A stretch of 64,000 nucleotides of DNA from Roseimicrobium sp. ORNL1 (GCF_011044495.1 NZ_CP049143.1:7564001-7628000), one strand, 5' to 3'; shown: positions 27,109-36,030, numbered from the stretch's first letter. Program-made: numbers and translations. Notes: a model not told the origin generated them from the letters alone.

Positions 27109-29769
27109 CTACCCCGCCCGGTCCAGATCCCCCGAATTGCCTGAGACAGAGGCAGCCGCGGCTTCGTTCGTGTCGAGCATCTTGTGGATGACAGAAGCCA
27201 CTTTGTCCGCGTGCTCCCGGATGTAGCTGAAATGATCGCCGGGAATCCGATGCACCGGCAGCGGATGACGGCTCAGTTTCTGCCAGCCCAGCGAGGGGTC
27301 ATTCCCCTCGGAGAGAAATCCTTCGCTGTTGATCAACTCCATGGGGAAGTTCACCTGAGGTGTCTCCCACGTGAGCAGGAGGCGGAAGAAGTCCTTCATG
27401 TGAGGTTGCAAAAGCTCATCAGCGTTCTCAAAACGTGTTCCGTGCGCCAAGCGGTGTTCGTTGGTCCGACTGTCCAGCAGGATGATCTTCTCCGGCATCC
27501 TGTCCGGGGCCACCTGCTCAATCCACCGCGCGATTTCCGCCGCCAGCACCCCTGAGCCGCACTCGCCCATCAAAATGAATGCACCGTGGGGATGCGCGCT
27601 CAGCAGTTGCTCGCCGATTTCCGCCGCCGCTGCCGTGAGCGAATGCATGTCACGGTACCTGTCGGTGAAAGCGGAAAGCCTGAGCCCATGAATGGGACGA
27701 TCCAGATCGAGCATCACCAGCATCTTGGCGAAGACCAGCAGTTCGTTCTCGCTTCCGTGGCCGCCGGGGCAGATGAAGATCGGCGCGCGGGTTCCCTGGG
27801 TGCGCATGGTAACGATGGACAGGTTTTTTGCAGGCAGCGCTTGTCCTCCGAAGGAGGTTCCGGCTGATGTCGCCTGGGCTGCCCAGATCGGGATCATCTC
27901 TGCGAGGACCGCGACTGTGGGATGATGCAACAACGCCACGGTTGGCAACTCGAAACCGTAGGTCGTCGAGAGCGTGCCCAGCACATTGATGGCGCCGAGC
28001 GAGTCGCCACCCAGCTCGAAAAAGTGATCATAGGCACCCACGCGCTCCACGTTCAGCGTGCGTGCGAATGCCGCGGCCACGGTGCGCTCTGTGTCCGTTC
28101 TTGGCGCCACAGGGAAGAGGTTGGCTCCCCTCTTCACCGCCGGGTGATCGAGTGTGAGCGAATTGCGATCTACCTTTCCATTGGGAAGCACAGGCAGGCT
28201 GTCGAGTTGGATAAACCTGCCCGGCATGGCATCGCCCGGCAGTTCGTTCTGCAGTTCCCGTCGCAGGGCGTCCGGATCCAGGAAGCTATTTTCCCTGGCA
28301 ATGACCCACGCCAGGATCTGCGCCTGCTTGTTCTCACCGGATGTCACCACGGTGACCGCAGCGGCACGAATGGAGGGCAGCTTGAGGAGCTCGGCTTCCA
28401 CCTCGGCCGGGCTGATGCGAATGCCTCCCACCTTTGCCTGCAGATCTTTTCTTCCCAGCCACACGAGTGCGCCGTCATCGGGTCGGATGCGACCGAGATC
28501 CCCAGTGAACAAAAGGCAATCGCCCGAACCATCGGCCGCCTCGCGAAACTTCCGCCGGGTGGCCTCTTCACGATTGATGTAGCCCGTGGAGAGCGCGCGG
28601 CTCTGCACGACAATTTCCCCGGGCTCTCCAAACGGCAATTGCGCGCCGTGTTCGTCAGCAATCCAGATCTGCTTCTCATCCACGGGATATCCCACCGGCA
28701 CACGATTCTCTGTATTGGGTGTTCCATGGTCAGCCAGGTAGCTGCAGAGGATCCCCGCACCCTCTGTCATGCCCAGCACATTTTGAAACACCGCGCCTCG
28801 AGGGAAGAGCCTTTGAAACGCGTCCAGATCCGACGCGAAGACCTGTTCGCCGCCCAGCAATACAAAGCGCATGGAGCGCAACGTGGACGCATCCTTCACC
28901 GCAGACACGAAGGAGCGGAACAACGTGGGCACCGAATGGTAGAACGTGATCTCATTGGCCTCGATCCAGTCCGGCAGCTTTTCCAGACCGCTGCCGCGCA
29001 CATCGTAGATGTGAAGGCACGCGCCGTTCAGCAGCGCTCCGAAGATGTCCATCATCGCCGCACCAAAGGTAGGCGAGATGAGACAGGTGAGCCGGTCCGC
29101 TGGTGAAATCTTGCCCAGCCGGGTCATGTTCCGGATGTTGACCAGCAGGGCGCGATGGCTGCGCACCACACCGGAAGGCGTGCTGGTGGTGCCCGAGGTG
29201 TAGTTCATGCACAGCGGTGCCCCCGCTTGGATCGGCACCGCGTTTGCGTTTGTCTCATCTTCGGACGCATCCTTCGCGGCTTGAATCATGTCCGCCACAT
29301 CCAGTCGTACGATGTCTGGACCGGTGAGCGTGTCTGCCACCTGCATCGTGTCTTTGGTGATCAGGGTCTTTGCCCCCGAGTCTTCCAGCATGAAGCGGAG
29401 TCGCTCCACGGGCAGGGAGGGATTCAGAAAAACATAGGGTCTGCCCGCAGCGACTGCACCCAGGATGGGTGCAATCATGGAGGCCTCATGACGCAGTAGC
29501 AGCGCCACCGGAGGGCCAGGCGGGCCCAGAGCGCGTTGAATGGCGCGTGCTTGCTTCCAAAGCTGGCGGTAGGTCAGTACTCCCTTCTCCCCAGAGACCG
29601 CAGGGCGGTTCGCATGCGCCTGCACGATGCTCTCAAACCGCTGCCACACATTTCCTTCTGTACCTTCTTTGGGGAAATCACGGTACAGCGCGTGGGTGGC
29701 CACCTTGACGCGCGCCCTGCCACGCCACTGCTTCCACCTCAAGCTTACATTTGAAATCGACCGCGTCAT
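27109..29769 (-). CDS. Single-module NRPS-like protein: adenylation, carrier and thioesterase domains
   Basis: About 886 residues from the ATG at 29769. Residues 40-520 are an AMP-binding adenylation domain: NYTSGTTSTPSGVVRSHRAL (A3), NVLGMTEGAGILCSYL (A5), LFTGDLGRIRPD (A7/A8) and LPNGKVDRNSL (A10). A phosphopantetheine carrier domain follows, FFELGGDSLGAINV, with attachment Ser590. The C-terminal 250 residues are a thioesterase: PIFICPGGHGSENELLVFAK, then the nucleophile elbow LMGECGSGVLAAE, where the usual Ser is Cys737, and the terminal His in DHFSYI. There is no condensation domain. It would activate and release a single carboxylic or amino acid. The divergent methyltransferase starts 54 bp away. 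Confidence 0.85.
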   Translation of the reverse strand: MTRSISNVSLRWKQWRGRARVKVATHALYRDFPKEGTEGNVWQRFESIVQAHANRPAVSGEKGVLTYRQLWKQARAIQRALGPPGPPVALLLRHEASMIAPILGAVAAGRPYVFLNPSLPVERLRFMLEDSGAKTLITKDTMQVADTLTGPDIVRLDVADMIQAAKDASEDETNANAVPIQAGAPLCMNYTSGTTSTPSGVVRSHRALLVNIRNMTRLGKISPADRLTCLISPTFGAAMMDIFGALLNGACLHIYDVRGSGLEKLPDWIEANEITFYHSVPTLFRSFVSAVKDASTLRSMRFVLLGGEQVFASDLDAFQRLFPRGAVFQNVLGMTEGAGILCSYLADHGTPNTENRVPVGYPVDEKQIWIADEHGAQLPFGEPGEIVVQSRALSTGYINREEATRRKFREAADGSGDCLLFTGDLGRIRPDDGALVWLGRKDLQAKVGGIRISPAEVEAELLKLPSIRAAAVTVVTSGENKQAQILAWVIARENSFLDPDALRRELQNELPGDAMPGRFIQLDSLPVLPNGKVDRNSLTLDHPAVKRGANLFPVAPRTDTERTVAAAFARTLNVERVGAYDHFFELGGDSLGAINVLGTLSTTYGFELPTVALLHHPTVAVLAEMIPIWAAQATSAGTSFGGQALPAKNLSIVTMRTQGTRAPIFICPGGHGSENELLVFAKMLVMLDLDRPIHGLRLSAFTDRYRDMHSLTAAAAEIGEQLLSAHPHGAFILMGECGSGVLAAEIARWIEQVAPDRMPEKIILLDSRTNEHRLAHGTRFENADELLQPHMKDFFRLLLTWETPQVNFPMELINSEGFLSEGNDPSLGWQKLSRHPLPVHRIPGDHFSYIREHADKVASVIHKMLDTNEAAAASVSGNSGDLDRAG

Positions 29770-29822
29770 AGATGACTGGATGCACCCTGCACAAACCAAA
29801 CCCTCCCAGTGCACTGAGCCGC

Positions 29823-30536
29823 ATGTCAGATAAACAAACGCGTCAGCAAGATGGAGCCGCACCGGTCCCAACCACGGTTTCACAACACAGTCAAGAAGCG
29901 TGCCCTCCAGTTGCTTCCAGTTGCAGAGAAATCACAGAAGTGGCCAATCTTGGGTTCGAACCCGTCTACAGAAGCGGCCATCCGGAAAAGCTTCCGTGGC
30001 ACTGGGCGGGCCTGGATCCCGATGTAGCACTCGCATTGCAAAAGCTGCACATCACCGGAGGACGCATCGTGGATTTGGGAGCAGGTGCCGGGACTCAAGC
30101 CGTGGCTCTCGCGCAGCGTGGCTTCGAAGCATGGGCCACCGATTTTTCAGCGGCAGCCATGCAATGCGCGGCAAGTCTTGCCACCGAGAAAGGCGTCTCT
30201 GTCACCTGCGTGGTGGATAATGTGTGCAACACCAAGCTACAGGAGAATTTTGATCTGGTGTTGGATCGCGGCTGCTTTCATGTCGTCCCTCCAGCGCAAC
30301 GTCCTGCCTACCTCTCCTCCCTCGCGAAGATTCTGCCCGTGGGTGGCCTGCTCTTCCTCAAATGCTTCAGCATTGCTGAACCTCCACGACCAGGTCCCTT
30401 CCGCTTCTCAGAGAAGGAGGTGCTGGAATACTTCGGTGCAAATTATGAGCGAATCGATGGATGGGACACGGAGTTTCACGGCACACGCCAGCCGCATCCC
30501 CGGGCTATCTTTGTGATCTTGCGGCGTGTGTCCTGA
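29823..30536 (+). CDS. Class I SAM-dependent methyltransferase
   Basis: 237 residues from ATG 29823 (an upstream in-frame start at 29772 adds 17). The SAM-binding core is clear: motif I GGRIVDLGAGAGTQAVALAQ near residues 80-100, the acidic end of the second strand in GFEAWATDFSAAAMQCAAS, then VTCVVDNVCNTKL and NFDLVLDRGCFHVV, LKCFSIAEPPRPGP. The segment before motif I (PWHWAGLDPDVALALQ) is like small-molecule methyltransferases of the thiopurine / UbiE-like group. Substrate unknown. It is divergent from the NRPS-like gene and likely a tailoring enzyme of that locus. Convergent with the APS kinase gene across a 169-bp repeat element. Confidence 0.85.
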   Translation: MSDKQTRQQDGAAPVPTTVSQHSQEACPPVASSCREITEVANLGFEPVYRSGHPEKLPWHWAGLDPDVALALQKLHITGGRIVDLGAGAGTQAVALAQRGFEAWATDFSAAAMQCAASLATEKGVSVTCVVDNVCNTKLQENFDLVLDRGCFHVVPPAQRPAYLSSLAKILPVGGLLFLKCFSIAEPPRPGPFRFSEKEVLEYFGANYERIDGWDTEFHGTRQPHPRAIFVILRRVS

Positions 30537-30590
30537 CTGGGTGCGAGGTCTGTGAGGGGCTGTTCCATTTGAAGGTGGAGCGGCGGGCAT

Positions 30591-30759
30591 GCAAAGGAGC
30601 GTGGACACTCTTGTCCGCTATCGCTGATGCACCACCTCCCTTCATCCAGCAGGCAAGGCCACATTCCACTAGCTGCTCCAGAGACGTCTCCAGTTGCTTC
30701 CGCATGATGGAGCTCGATGCACTACAGAACGGCGGACAAGAGTGTCCGCGCTCCTTTGC
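30591..30759. repeat. 169 bp BIME/MITE-like inverted-repeat element, copy 2 (family A)
   Basis: Arms 30591-30618 and 30732-30759 are complementary at 27 of 28 bases and match the arms of copy 1 (7130-7298). The core shares the block GGCAGGCAAGGCC-type and GCATGATGG with copy 1. Both copies are exactly 169 bp. It lies between the convergent methyltransferase and APS kinase genes. Confidence 0.9.
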
Positions 30760-30779
30760 GCGCTCTTTCGCTTCCTGCA

Positions 30780-31310
30780 CTATGTGGCCTCTTGAAGGAA
30801 CCGCCGGGCCATCTGCCACGTGACTTCGCAGCAGGCTTCCGGGTCTGCTTGATTGGTATCGATCACGCCATCCACTTCGCTTTCGTCAGGCTCTTCAAAC
30901 GTGTCTGCGGCAAAGTGCGTGATCAATCCCTGCTGCGCCCGTCGATAAAGTCCCTTCGGGTCGCGCGCCGCGCAAACCTCGTGGCTGGCTTTCACGTGGA
31001 TCAGGCGCAACTGGTCCCCCAGGATGCTTCTCAAGAGCGCGCGGTGATGCCTTGCCGGACACATGGTGGCACCCACCACTGTCATCCCCTGCGCACTGGC
31101 CAGCCTCGCAATCTCCGCAGCGCGGCGGTGATTCTCCGTGCGGCTGGCATCATCATAGCCCAGGTCCGCGCACACCCCCGCCCGAAGTTCGTCTCCATCC
31201 ACGAGCTGCACCGTCCTGCCCTCCTTGCGCAGGTGTTCTACGATGCTGCTGGAGAGGGTGCTTTTTCCCGCGCCGGATCGACCAAAAAACCAATAGATGA
31301 TTCCACTCAT
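30780..31310 (-). CDS. cysC: Adenylyl-sulfate (APS) kinase
   Basis: Phosphorylates adenosine 5'-phosphosulfate to PAPS, the sulfate donor for sulfotransferases and sulfate reduction. The 176-residue protein, from ATG 31310, starts MSGIIYWFFGRSGAGKSTLS with Walker A 10-17, and has the LVDGDELR motif and RTENHRRAAEIARLAS segment of CysC, then ARDPKGLYRRAQQG. The typical DGDNVR sequence is DGDELR here, a small variation. It is 22 bp downstream of a sulfotransferase gene on the same strand, so it very likely supplies PAPS to that enzyme rather than general sulfur assimilation; no cysH, cysD or cysN is in the window. Confidence 0.93.
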   Translation of the reverse strand: MSGIIYWFFGRSGAGKSTLSSSIVEHLRKEGRTVQLVDGDELRAGVCADLGYDDASRTENHRRAAEIARLASAQGMTVVGATMCPARHHRALLRSILGDQLRLIHVKASHEVCAARDPKGLYRRAQQGLITHFAADTFEEPDESEVDGVIDTNQADPEACCEVTWQMARRFLQEAT

Positions 31311-31332
31311 GCTGGATGACAAAGAACACAGT

Positions 31333-32178
31333 TCATAGCTGCAACCGCGCACGTAGCAACGCGGTTTGAGCCTCGGTACGGCGCACGGACTGGTGCATCA
31401 TCTCGGAGGCCTCGAGGCACTGCATCGCGGTATTCGCAGCCTGTTCTATCCAGGTCTCCCAGACATCCGTGTTGGATTCCATTTCCGCCTCCTCGTAGCC
31501 GAGTGTGGACATCAGTTGTCCGTGAAACACGCGGAAGAGCCAGTCCACTTCCCGGGTCCAGTCTGCTGGACGTTCCCATTGAGACTTGCCCTCGCGGAAG
31601 ACAAGCGGCTCTCTCTGCTGCAGGGTCGCAAACGGATTCGCCCAAGGACGCGGCTCCACGGTGTGGCTGACGAAGCCAGCCAGGCGCTGTAGCAGTGCGG
31701 GTGATGCCTCACGAAGATCTTCGAAGCGTACCAAGAGGCGCGGCGCGCTCGCGAATTCGTCATTCCACGCGTGGTAGTGGGAACTCCAGTCCCCGTAGTA
31801 ATCATGTCCCGTCACCAGTTCGACGAGGGTCCGGCCGATCTCCGGCAGCAGTTTCTGGTGGTATTGCAGGTAGCTGTAGATGGCCTTGCGTCCATTTCGC
31901 ACCACATAGATGGCAGGCTGGTCATCGATGGGACCTTCATGCGTCTTGACCAGATGCACCTGTTCCGAGGCCGTGGCCATGGGATAGAACTCCTCCCATG
32001 GCATCTCGGGATGGATCTCGCCGAAGGCCTGGCTGTTCTCATTGGGGCTGACCTTGGACTGCAGAAGGCGCGGCCATTCGGTGCGCTCGGGCAGTGAATG
32101 CAGTCCCATGGTCTGCTGGAGAACGGTGCGCAGTAGCGTATTGCCACTGCGAGGATAGGAGGCTAGCCAGATGATCAT
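31333..32178 (-). CDS. Sulfotransferase domain protein
   Basis: 281 residues from ATG 32178, giving the N-terminus MIIWLASYPRSGNTLLRTVL, whose SYPRSGNT is the 5'-phosphosulfate-binding loop of cytosolic-type sulfotransferases. EGPIDDQPAIYVVRNGRKAI has the 3'-phosphate-binding region with an Arg, and LLVRFEDLREASP is the conserved strand near the C-terminal half. It transfers sulfate from PAPS to a hydroxyl or amine of a small molecule or glycan. Upstream in-frame residues to 32370 are unlike the family. It is 22 bp upstream of cysC and 73 bp downstream of a second sulfotransferase gene, in one minus-strand operon. Acceptor unknown. Confidence 0.9.
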   Translation of the reverse strand: MIIWLASYPRSGNTLLRTVLQQTMGLHSLPERTEWPRLLQSKVSPNENSQAFGEIHPEMPWEEFYPMATASEQVHLVKTHEGPIDDQPAIYVVRNGRKAIYSYLQYHQKLLPEIGRTLVELVTGHDYYGDWSSHYHAWNDEFASAPRLLVRFEDLREASPALLQRLAGFVSHTVEPRPWANPFATLQQREPLVFREGKSQWERPADWTREVDWLFRVFHGQLMSTLGYEEAEMESNTDVWETWIEQAANTAMQCLEASEMMHQSVRRTEAQTALLRARLQL

Positions 32179-32251
32179 GTTAGTCCTGACGGGTAATCGC
32201 AGCAGCCATGCAGCCGCGCATTCGGTCCATTCCACGGATGATTGATTCCGT

Positions 32252-33580
32252 TCATCCTTGCTCCTCCATTCCCCACGCATCCTGCCTGGCTCCTGCGGTG
32301 TGCACCCAGCCAAAATGATAGACGCGATATGACATGGTTCTGGCATCCCCGGCCACGGTTGCTCCCCCACCCTCGATCTTGAAGGTGAGCTTCCAGTCTT
32401 CGCTCGTGTTTCCCACGCAAGCGGACAAGTCCAGGATGATTCCTTGCTTGGTGGCTGCTATCTCTGCTGTGGTGATGGTTCGGCCGCTTTGATCGAGCAC
32501 GCACAGGGTTGCGGGGAGGAGCTCAATAGAGGGTCCGGGTTCCAGTTCGAGCTGTAGGTGCGTCATGCCGCCACTGGGTCGGCGCACGGTCATCTCCGCT
32601 TCGTCAGCGACCCAGCAGAAGCTCTGGCCCTCATGCTCTTCCACGGAATACCATCCCGTACCGCTGATCAGCACATCCTGCTGCAGGGAGTTTTCCGGTC
32701 GTGCTGGACCACTCTGCAACCACTGGCGGTCGAGCAGGGGGAAGTCAGCGCGGCGGGAGGCACTGACGAGTTCGGGTGCCCGCTCATGATAGTGCGGCGG
32801 TGGTATGGGCATGTCCTTCTCAGAGCGCAGTTGGTTGGGTGGCACCGGGAGGGTTTGCTCTGATTCATATCCCGTGGCGATCAAGACCTTGCCGTACACG
32901 GTGTAGAACTTCTCCAACACCTCTCCCTTCAGATGGTTTCGCCAGTCACCGGCCACTCCGCGCCGGTAGTGGGAGCTGCGGTCCTCCGTGCCGGGTTGAC
33001 GACCGCTCCTTTTCTGGAAGGCCATGGCCTGCACCGCATTCCGCAGCATGGCCTTGGAAACCTTCAATTCACTGTGGTCCAGGATGCTGCCAAAGAACTC
33101 CATGGGATCCTTGAGCGCATCCTCGTAGCGGTAGATGGGGACATCACCCCCAAGCCATGAAAGCTGGATGGTGGCGGCATTGCTGATTCCCAGACTGATG
33201 ATGTGTGCCAACCCTTCTTCATCCGTCATGTCCTTCAGCTCATCCCGCATCCCGGTGACATCACCTTCCACCAGAGTGGGATGGCTGTACCGGAGGCTGA
33301 AGTAGAGGGATACAAAAGTGTCCCGCAGATCCCGCATCACAAAAAACTTCCGGTGATGGGCCGGGACTTTGATGGACTCGAACTCAGCCCTCGAAGCATA
33401 CACCGTGGGATAGATGCGACCCTCCTGGATGGGAAACTCGTGAAAGTGTCCGGTCCAGGCCTGGGGATACACGATGCGATGGGGAAAGAGCGAATCGAGA
33501 ATCTGGTAGACCCATTGCGACCCGGTCTTCATGTGGGTCAGATGAAAGATGGTCGCAGGACTTCTGGAGGCGCTGGGCAT
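32252..33580 (-). CDS. Sulfotransferase with extra C-terminal beta-sandwich-like domain
   Basis: 442 residues. Residues 1-270 look like a sulfotransferase: HLTHMKTGSQWVYQILDSLF has the P-loop-like KTGSQW (18-23), FFVMRDLRDTFVSLYFSLRY the 3'-phosphate site, and PIYRYEDALKDPMEFFGSI the following strand. The C-terminal 150 residues, from SGTGWYSVEEHEGQSFCWV to RTMSYRVYHFGWVHTAG, form a beta-rich extension of the GWY-x-W-E type seen at the ends of some sulfo- and glycosyltransferases. First gene of the sulfotransferase-sulfotransferase-cysC operon. Acceptor unknown, likely a product of the same locus. The start is taken at 33580. Confidence 0.85.
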   Translation of the reverse strand: MPSASRSPATIFHLTHMKTGSQWVYQILDSLFPHRIVYPQAWTGHFHEFPIQEGRIYPTVYASRAEFESIKVPAHHRKFFVMRDLRDTFVSLYFSLRYSHPTLVEGDVTGMRDELKDMTDEEGLAHIISLGISNAATIQLSWLGGDVPIYRYEDALKDPMEFFGSILDHSELKVSKAMLRNAVQAMAFQKRSGRQPGTEDRSSHYRRGVAGDWRNHLKGEVLEKFYTVYGKVLIATGYESEQTLPVPPNQLRSEKDMPIPPPHYHERAPELVSASRRADFPLLDRQWLQSGPARPENSLQQDVLISGTGWYSVEEHEGQSFCWVADEAEMTVRRPSGGMTHLQLELEPGPSIELLPATLCVLDQSGRTITTAEIAATKQGIILDLSACVGNTSEDWKLTFKIEGGGATVAGDARTMSYRVYHFGWVHTAGARQDAWGMEEQG

Positions 33581-33747
33581 GGGGGCGCGATGCTCTTGAA
33601 AATCTCAGCTGTCTTTATTCCGCTCCGGCATTGCGGGCATGAACGATGCCGCCGCCGTCCGGGACAACTCCGTTCCATCTTTAGATGCGGCTAGGCATTC
33701 TCATTACGTCATGCCTTTAGCTGCATGCGTGGCGAGGACGGCAGAGG

Positions 33748-36030
33748 CTACTTGCGCAGCACGAACTCCTTTGCATTCACCAGGCTCCACGCCAGGTCTT
33801 CCAGCGTGGTCCGCTTGTCCTTTGCCTGGCTGAGCATCGCGGCCATGGCCTCCTTTTCCTGCGCGGAGGGGGCACGTGTCAGCACACTCCAGTAGAGGGA
33901 CTCCACCTTCGCGGCGTCATCACTCTTCTCATTCAGCAGGCGGGTGAGGAGATTGGATTTGCTCTTCAGCAGGTTGTTCACCTGGGGACCGCTGATGAGC
34001 GAGAAGGACTGTCCCATGGTGGTCTCATCACTGCGCTCGCATTCACAGGCGAGCAGGCGCGGGGGCTGGCCGAACTGCGAGAGAAAGGCCACACCGGTGT
34101 CACTGCCGGCTTCTTTCTTGCGGCGATTCAGCGGCCCGGGAAGCTGCACCGCCTTGGTCGCCGTGGGGAATTCATCAAACTTCGCCTGTACGCCGAGCCC
34201 TTGATGCAGCGCATCAAAGAGCTGCTCCGCCGTCAGCCGGCGCACATAGGCATAGGCGAAGTTCGTCGTGTCCGCGGCATTCGAGGCATTCGGCTCGCTG
34301 CTGAGCTGGTAGGTCCGCGACTGCATGATGATGCGGATGATGTGCCGCATGTCATAACCGCTTTGCACGAACTCCTCCGCGAGCTTCTTGAGCAGCTCCG
34401 GATGTGAGGCAGGGTTCGTGGCGCGGAAGTCATCCACCGGATCCACCAGACCACGGCCCATGAGGTGGTACCAGATACGATTCACCTGGGCCTGGGCAAA
34501 GAGCGCATTCGTGGGGCTGGTCACCCAATCAGCCGCGGCATCCAGATCCTGTTGCTGGTCCAGCACCTTTGCATCGAGCTCGGCAGCGCCCAGTAGCTTG
34601 GCCTTGGCCTGCTCACCCGTACGAGGGTTGATGACCTTGGTGGACTTGGAAATCTGCACCACCTGCTCGCCCTTGAAGCGATGCTTGTCACTCTTGTCCT
34701 CGACCTCGTTGTTGATGATCTTGTAGTCCACGCGGGAGAACACCGCGCTCCACTGGAAGTAATCATCCTGCGTCCAGCGATCGAAGGGATGGTTGTGGCA
34801 CTGCGCACACTGCAGGCGCGTGCCGAGAAACACACGGGCGATGCCTTCCGCGCGCGCATTGGGTTCGCGCATGGCGCGGTAAAAGTTTGTCTGTGGAACC
34901 GAGTAGGTGCTGCCCTGGGCCGCGAGCACCGCGTGGGAGAACTTGTCCACCGGCATGTTGCGCGCCACCGCATCGCGGATCCACGCGTGGAAGGCGGTCA
35001 TGCCTTTCACATCCATGGTGCGGGACTCCACGCGCAGCGCATCCGACCACTTCACCGCCCAGAAGTCGGCGAAGGCGGCAGTGGTCATGAGCTGATCCAC
35101 TAAGCGCGCGCGTTTGTCCGGCGCCTTGTTTGCCACGAAGGCTTTCGCCTGTGTGGCCGTGGGCAGGGCACCGCACAGGTCGAGATAGGCGCGGCGCACG
35201 TACACCTCATCGGTGCAGAGATCGCTCGGCGTCATGCGCAGGGACTTCAGCTTTGCGAAGACCTGGCGATCCACGAAATTGTTCTGCGGCGTGGGCGTCC
35301 ACACAAACTCCGGTCGCGCTGCGATGAAGGCGAGACGCACCGGCTGTTGCTTGTTCAGGTAGCGCACCACGATGGTGGGTTCGCCTTCCTGCAGTTTCTC
35401 CACGCGGCCTTCCTTGCTCACCTTGATGAGTCCCACCTGCGCCGGCTCATACACAGCGAGCTTCGTCACATCCTTCTGAGTGCCATCGGAGAAGGTAGCC
35501 GTGGCCTTGAGCTGCACCACCGTCTGCGGTTCCACGAGGATCTGTTCGCGCGGGGTGACTTCGAGCTTCTGTAGTTCCGGTTCGCCCGGCGTGTGCCGGC
35601 GAGCGCCTTGGGCAATCCAGTCGCGCAGCACCGCGTACTCCCAGGAGTTCTTGTCGAAGCGTTTGCCGCCCTCGTGCGCCAGGGCCTGGGTGGCCTTTTG
35701 CAGCAGCAGGCTGCGCTCGGGCTCCATGAGATTCACGCGGCGCCCGCTGACATCCTGCACCAGCGCAGCAAAGTCGTAATCCGTATCATCCCCGCGCAAG
35801 GACATCTTGAAGCCACCCTTGCCCGTGGCATTGCCGTGGCAGTTGCCCAGGTTGCACCCCGCCTTCGCGATGGCCGCCTGCACGTCGTTCTTGAAGGAAA
35901 TCTCCCCCGCGACTGCCGGCACAACGCCCCCCAGCGACGACGCCACACCCGCCATGGCCAGCAAGGCCGCGGAACGGGAACGGCTGATGAAGGTGCGGTG
36001 GGACAACGACACTGGAAGAAAGAAACGCAT
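33748..36030 (-). CDS. DUF1549/DUF1553 cytochrome-like protein (PSCyt)
   Basis: 760 residues. Signal peptide, then a haem-like motif CNLGNCH (Cys59, Cys64, His65), which differs from the CxxCH of c-type haem by two extra residues. Next come a BIG2-like Ig domain (QTVVQLKATATFSDGTQKDV), DUF1549 (from FVDRQVFAKLKSLRMTPSDL, with ARVFLGTRLQCAQCHNHPFD containing CAQCH) and DUF1553 (ALFAQAQVNRIWYHLMGRGL; RRLTAEQLFDALHQ; ERSDETTMGQSFSLISGPQV). The family is a hallmark of Planctomycetes and Verrucomicrobia and probably has a redox role in the periplasm. Its usual DUF1501 partner lies 6.7 kb downstream on the same strand. Confidence 0.93.
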   Translation of the reverse strand: MRFFLPVSLSHRTFISRSRSAALLAMAGVASSLGGVVPAVAGEISFKNDVQAAIAKAGCNLGNCHGNATGKGGFKMSLRGDDTDYDFAALVQDVSGRRVNLMEPERSLLLQKATQALAHEGGKRFDKNSWEYAVLRDWIAQGARRHTPGEPELQKLEVTPREQILVEPQTVVQLKATATFSDGTQKDVTKLAVYEPAQVGLIKVSKEGRVEKLQEGEPTIVVRYLNKQQPVRLAFIAARPEFVWTPTPQNNFVDRQVFAKLKSLRMTPSDLCTDEVYVRRAYLDLCGALPTATQAKAFVANKAPDKRARLVDQLMTTAAFADFWAVKWSDALRVESRTMDVKGMTAFHAWIRDAVARNMPVDKFSHAVLAAQGSTYSVPQTNFYRAMREPNARAEGIARVFLGTRLQCAQCHNHPFDRWTQDDYFQWSAVFSRVDYKIINNEVEDKSDKHRFKGEQVVQISKSTKVINPRTGEQAKAKLLGAAELDAKVLDQQQDLDAAADWVTSPTNALFAQAQVNRIWYHLMGRGLVDPVDDFRATNPASHPELLKKLAEEFVQSGYDMRHIIRIIMQSRTYQLSSEPNASNAADTTNFAYAYVRRLTAEQLFDALHQGLGVQAKFDEFPTATKAVQLPGPLNRRKKEAGSDTGVAFLSQFGQPPRLLACECERSDETTMGQSFSLISGPQVNNLLKSKSNLLTRLLNEKSDDAAKVESLYWSVLTRAPSAQEKEAMAAMLSQAKDKRTTLEDLAWSLVNAKEFVLRK

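Noticed and set aside
29940-29975. A GGGTTCGAACCC run resembling a tRNA T-arm
   Set aside because: No acceptor stem, D-arm or anticodon arm can be placed around it, and it is inside the methyltransferase reading frame.
33581-33747. AGGCAT/ATGCCT palindrome in the gap before the DUF1553 gene
   Set aside because: Six-base arms with a 12-base loop are too weak to call a terminator or operator.
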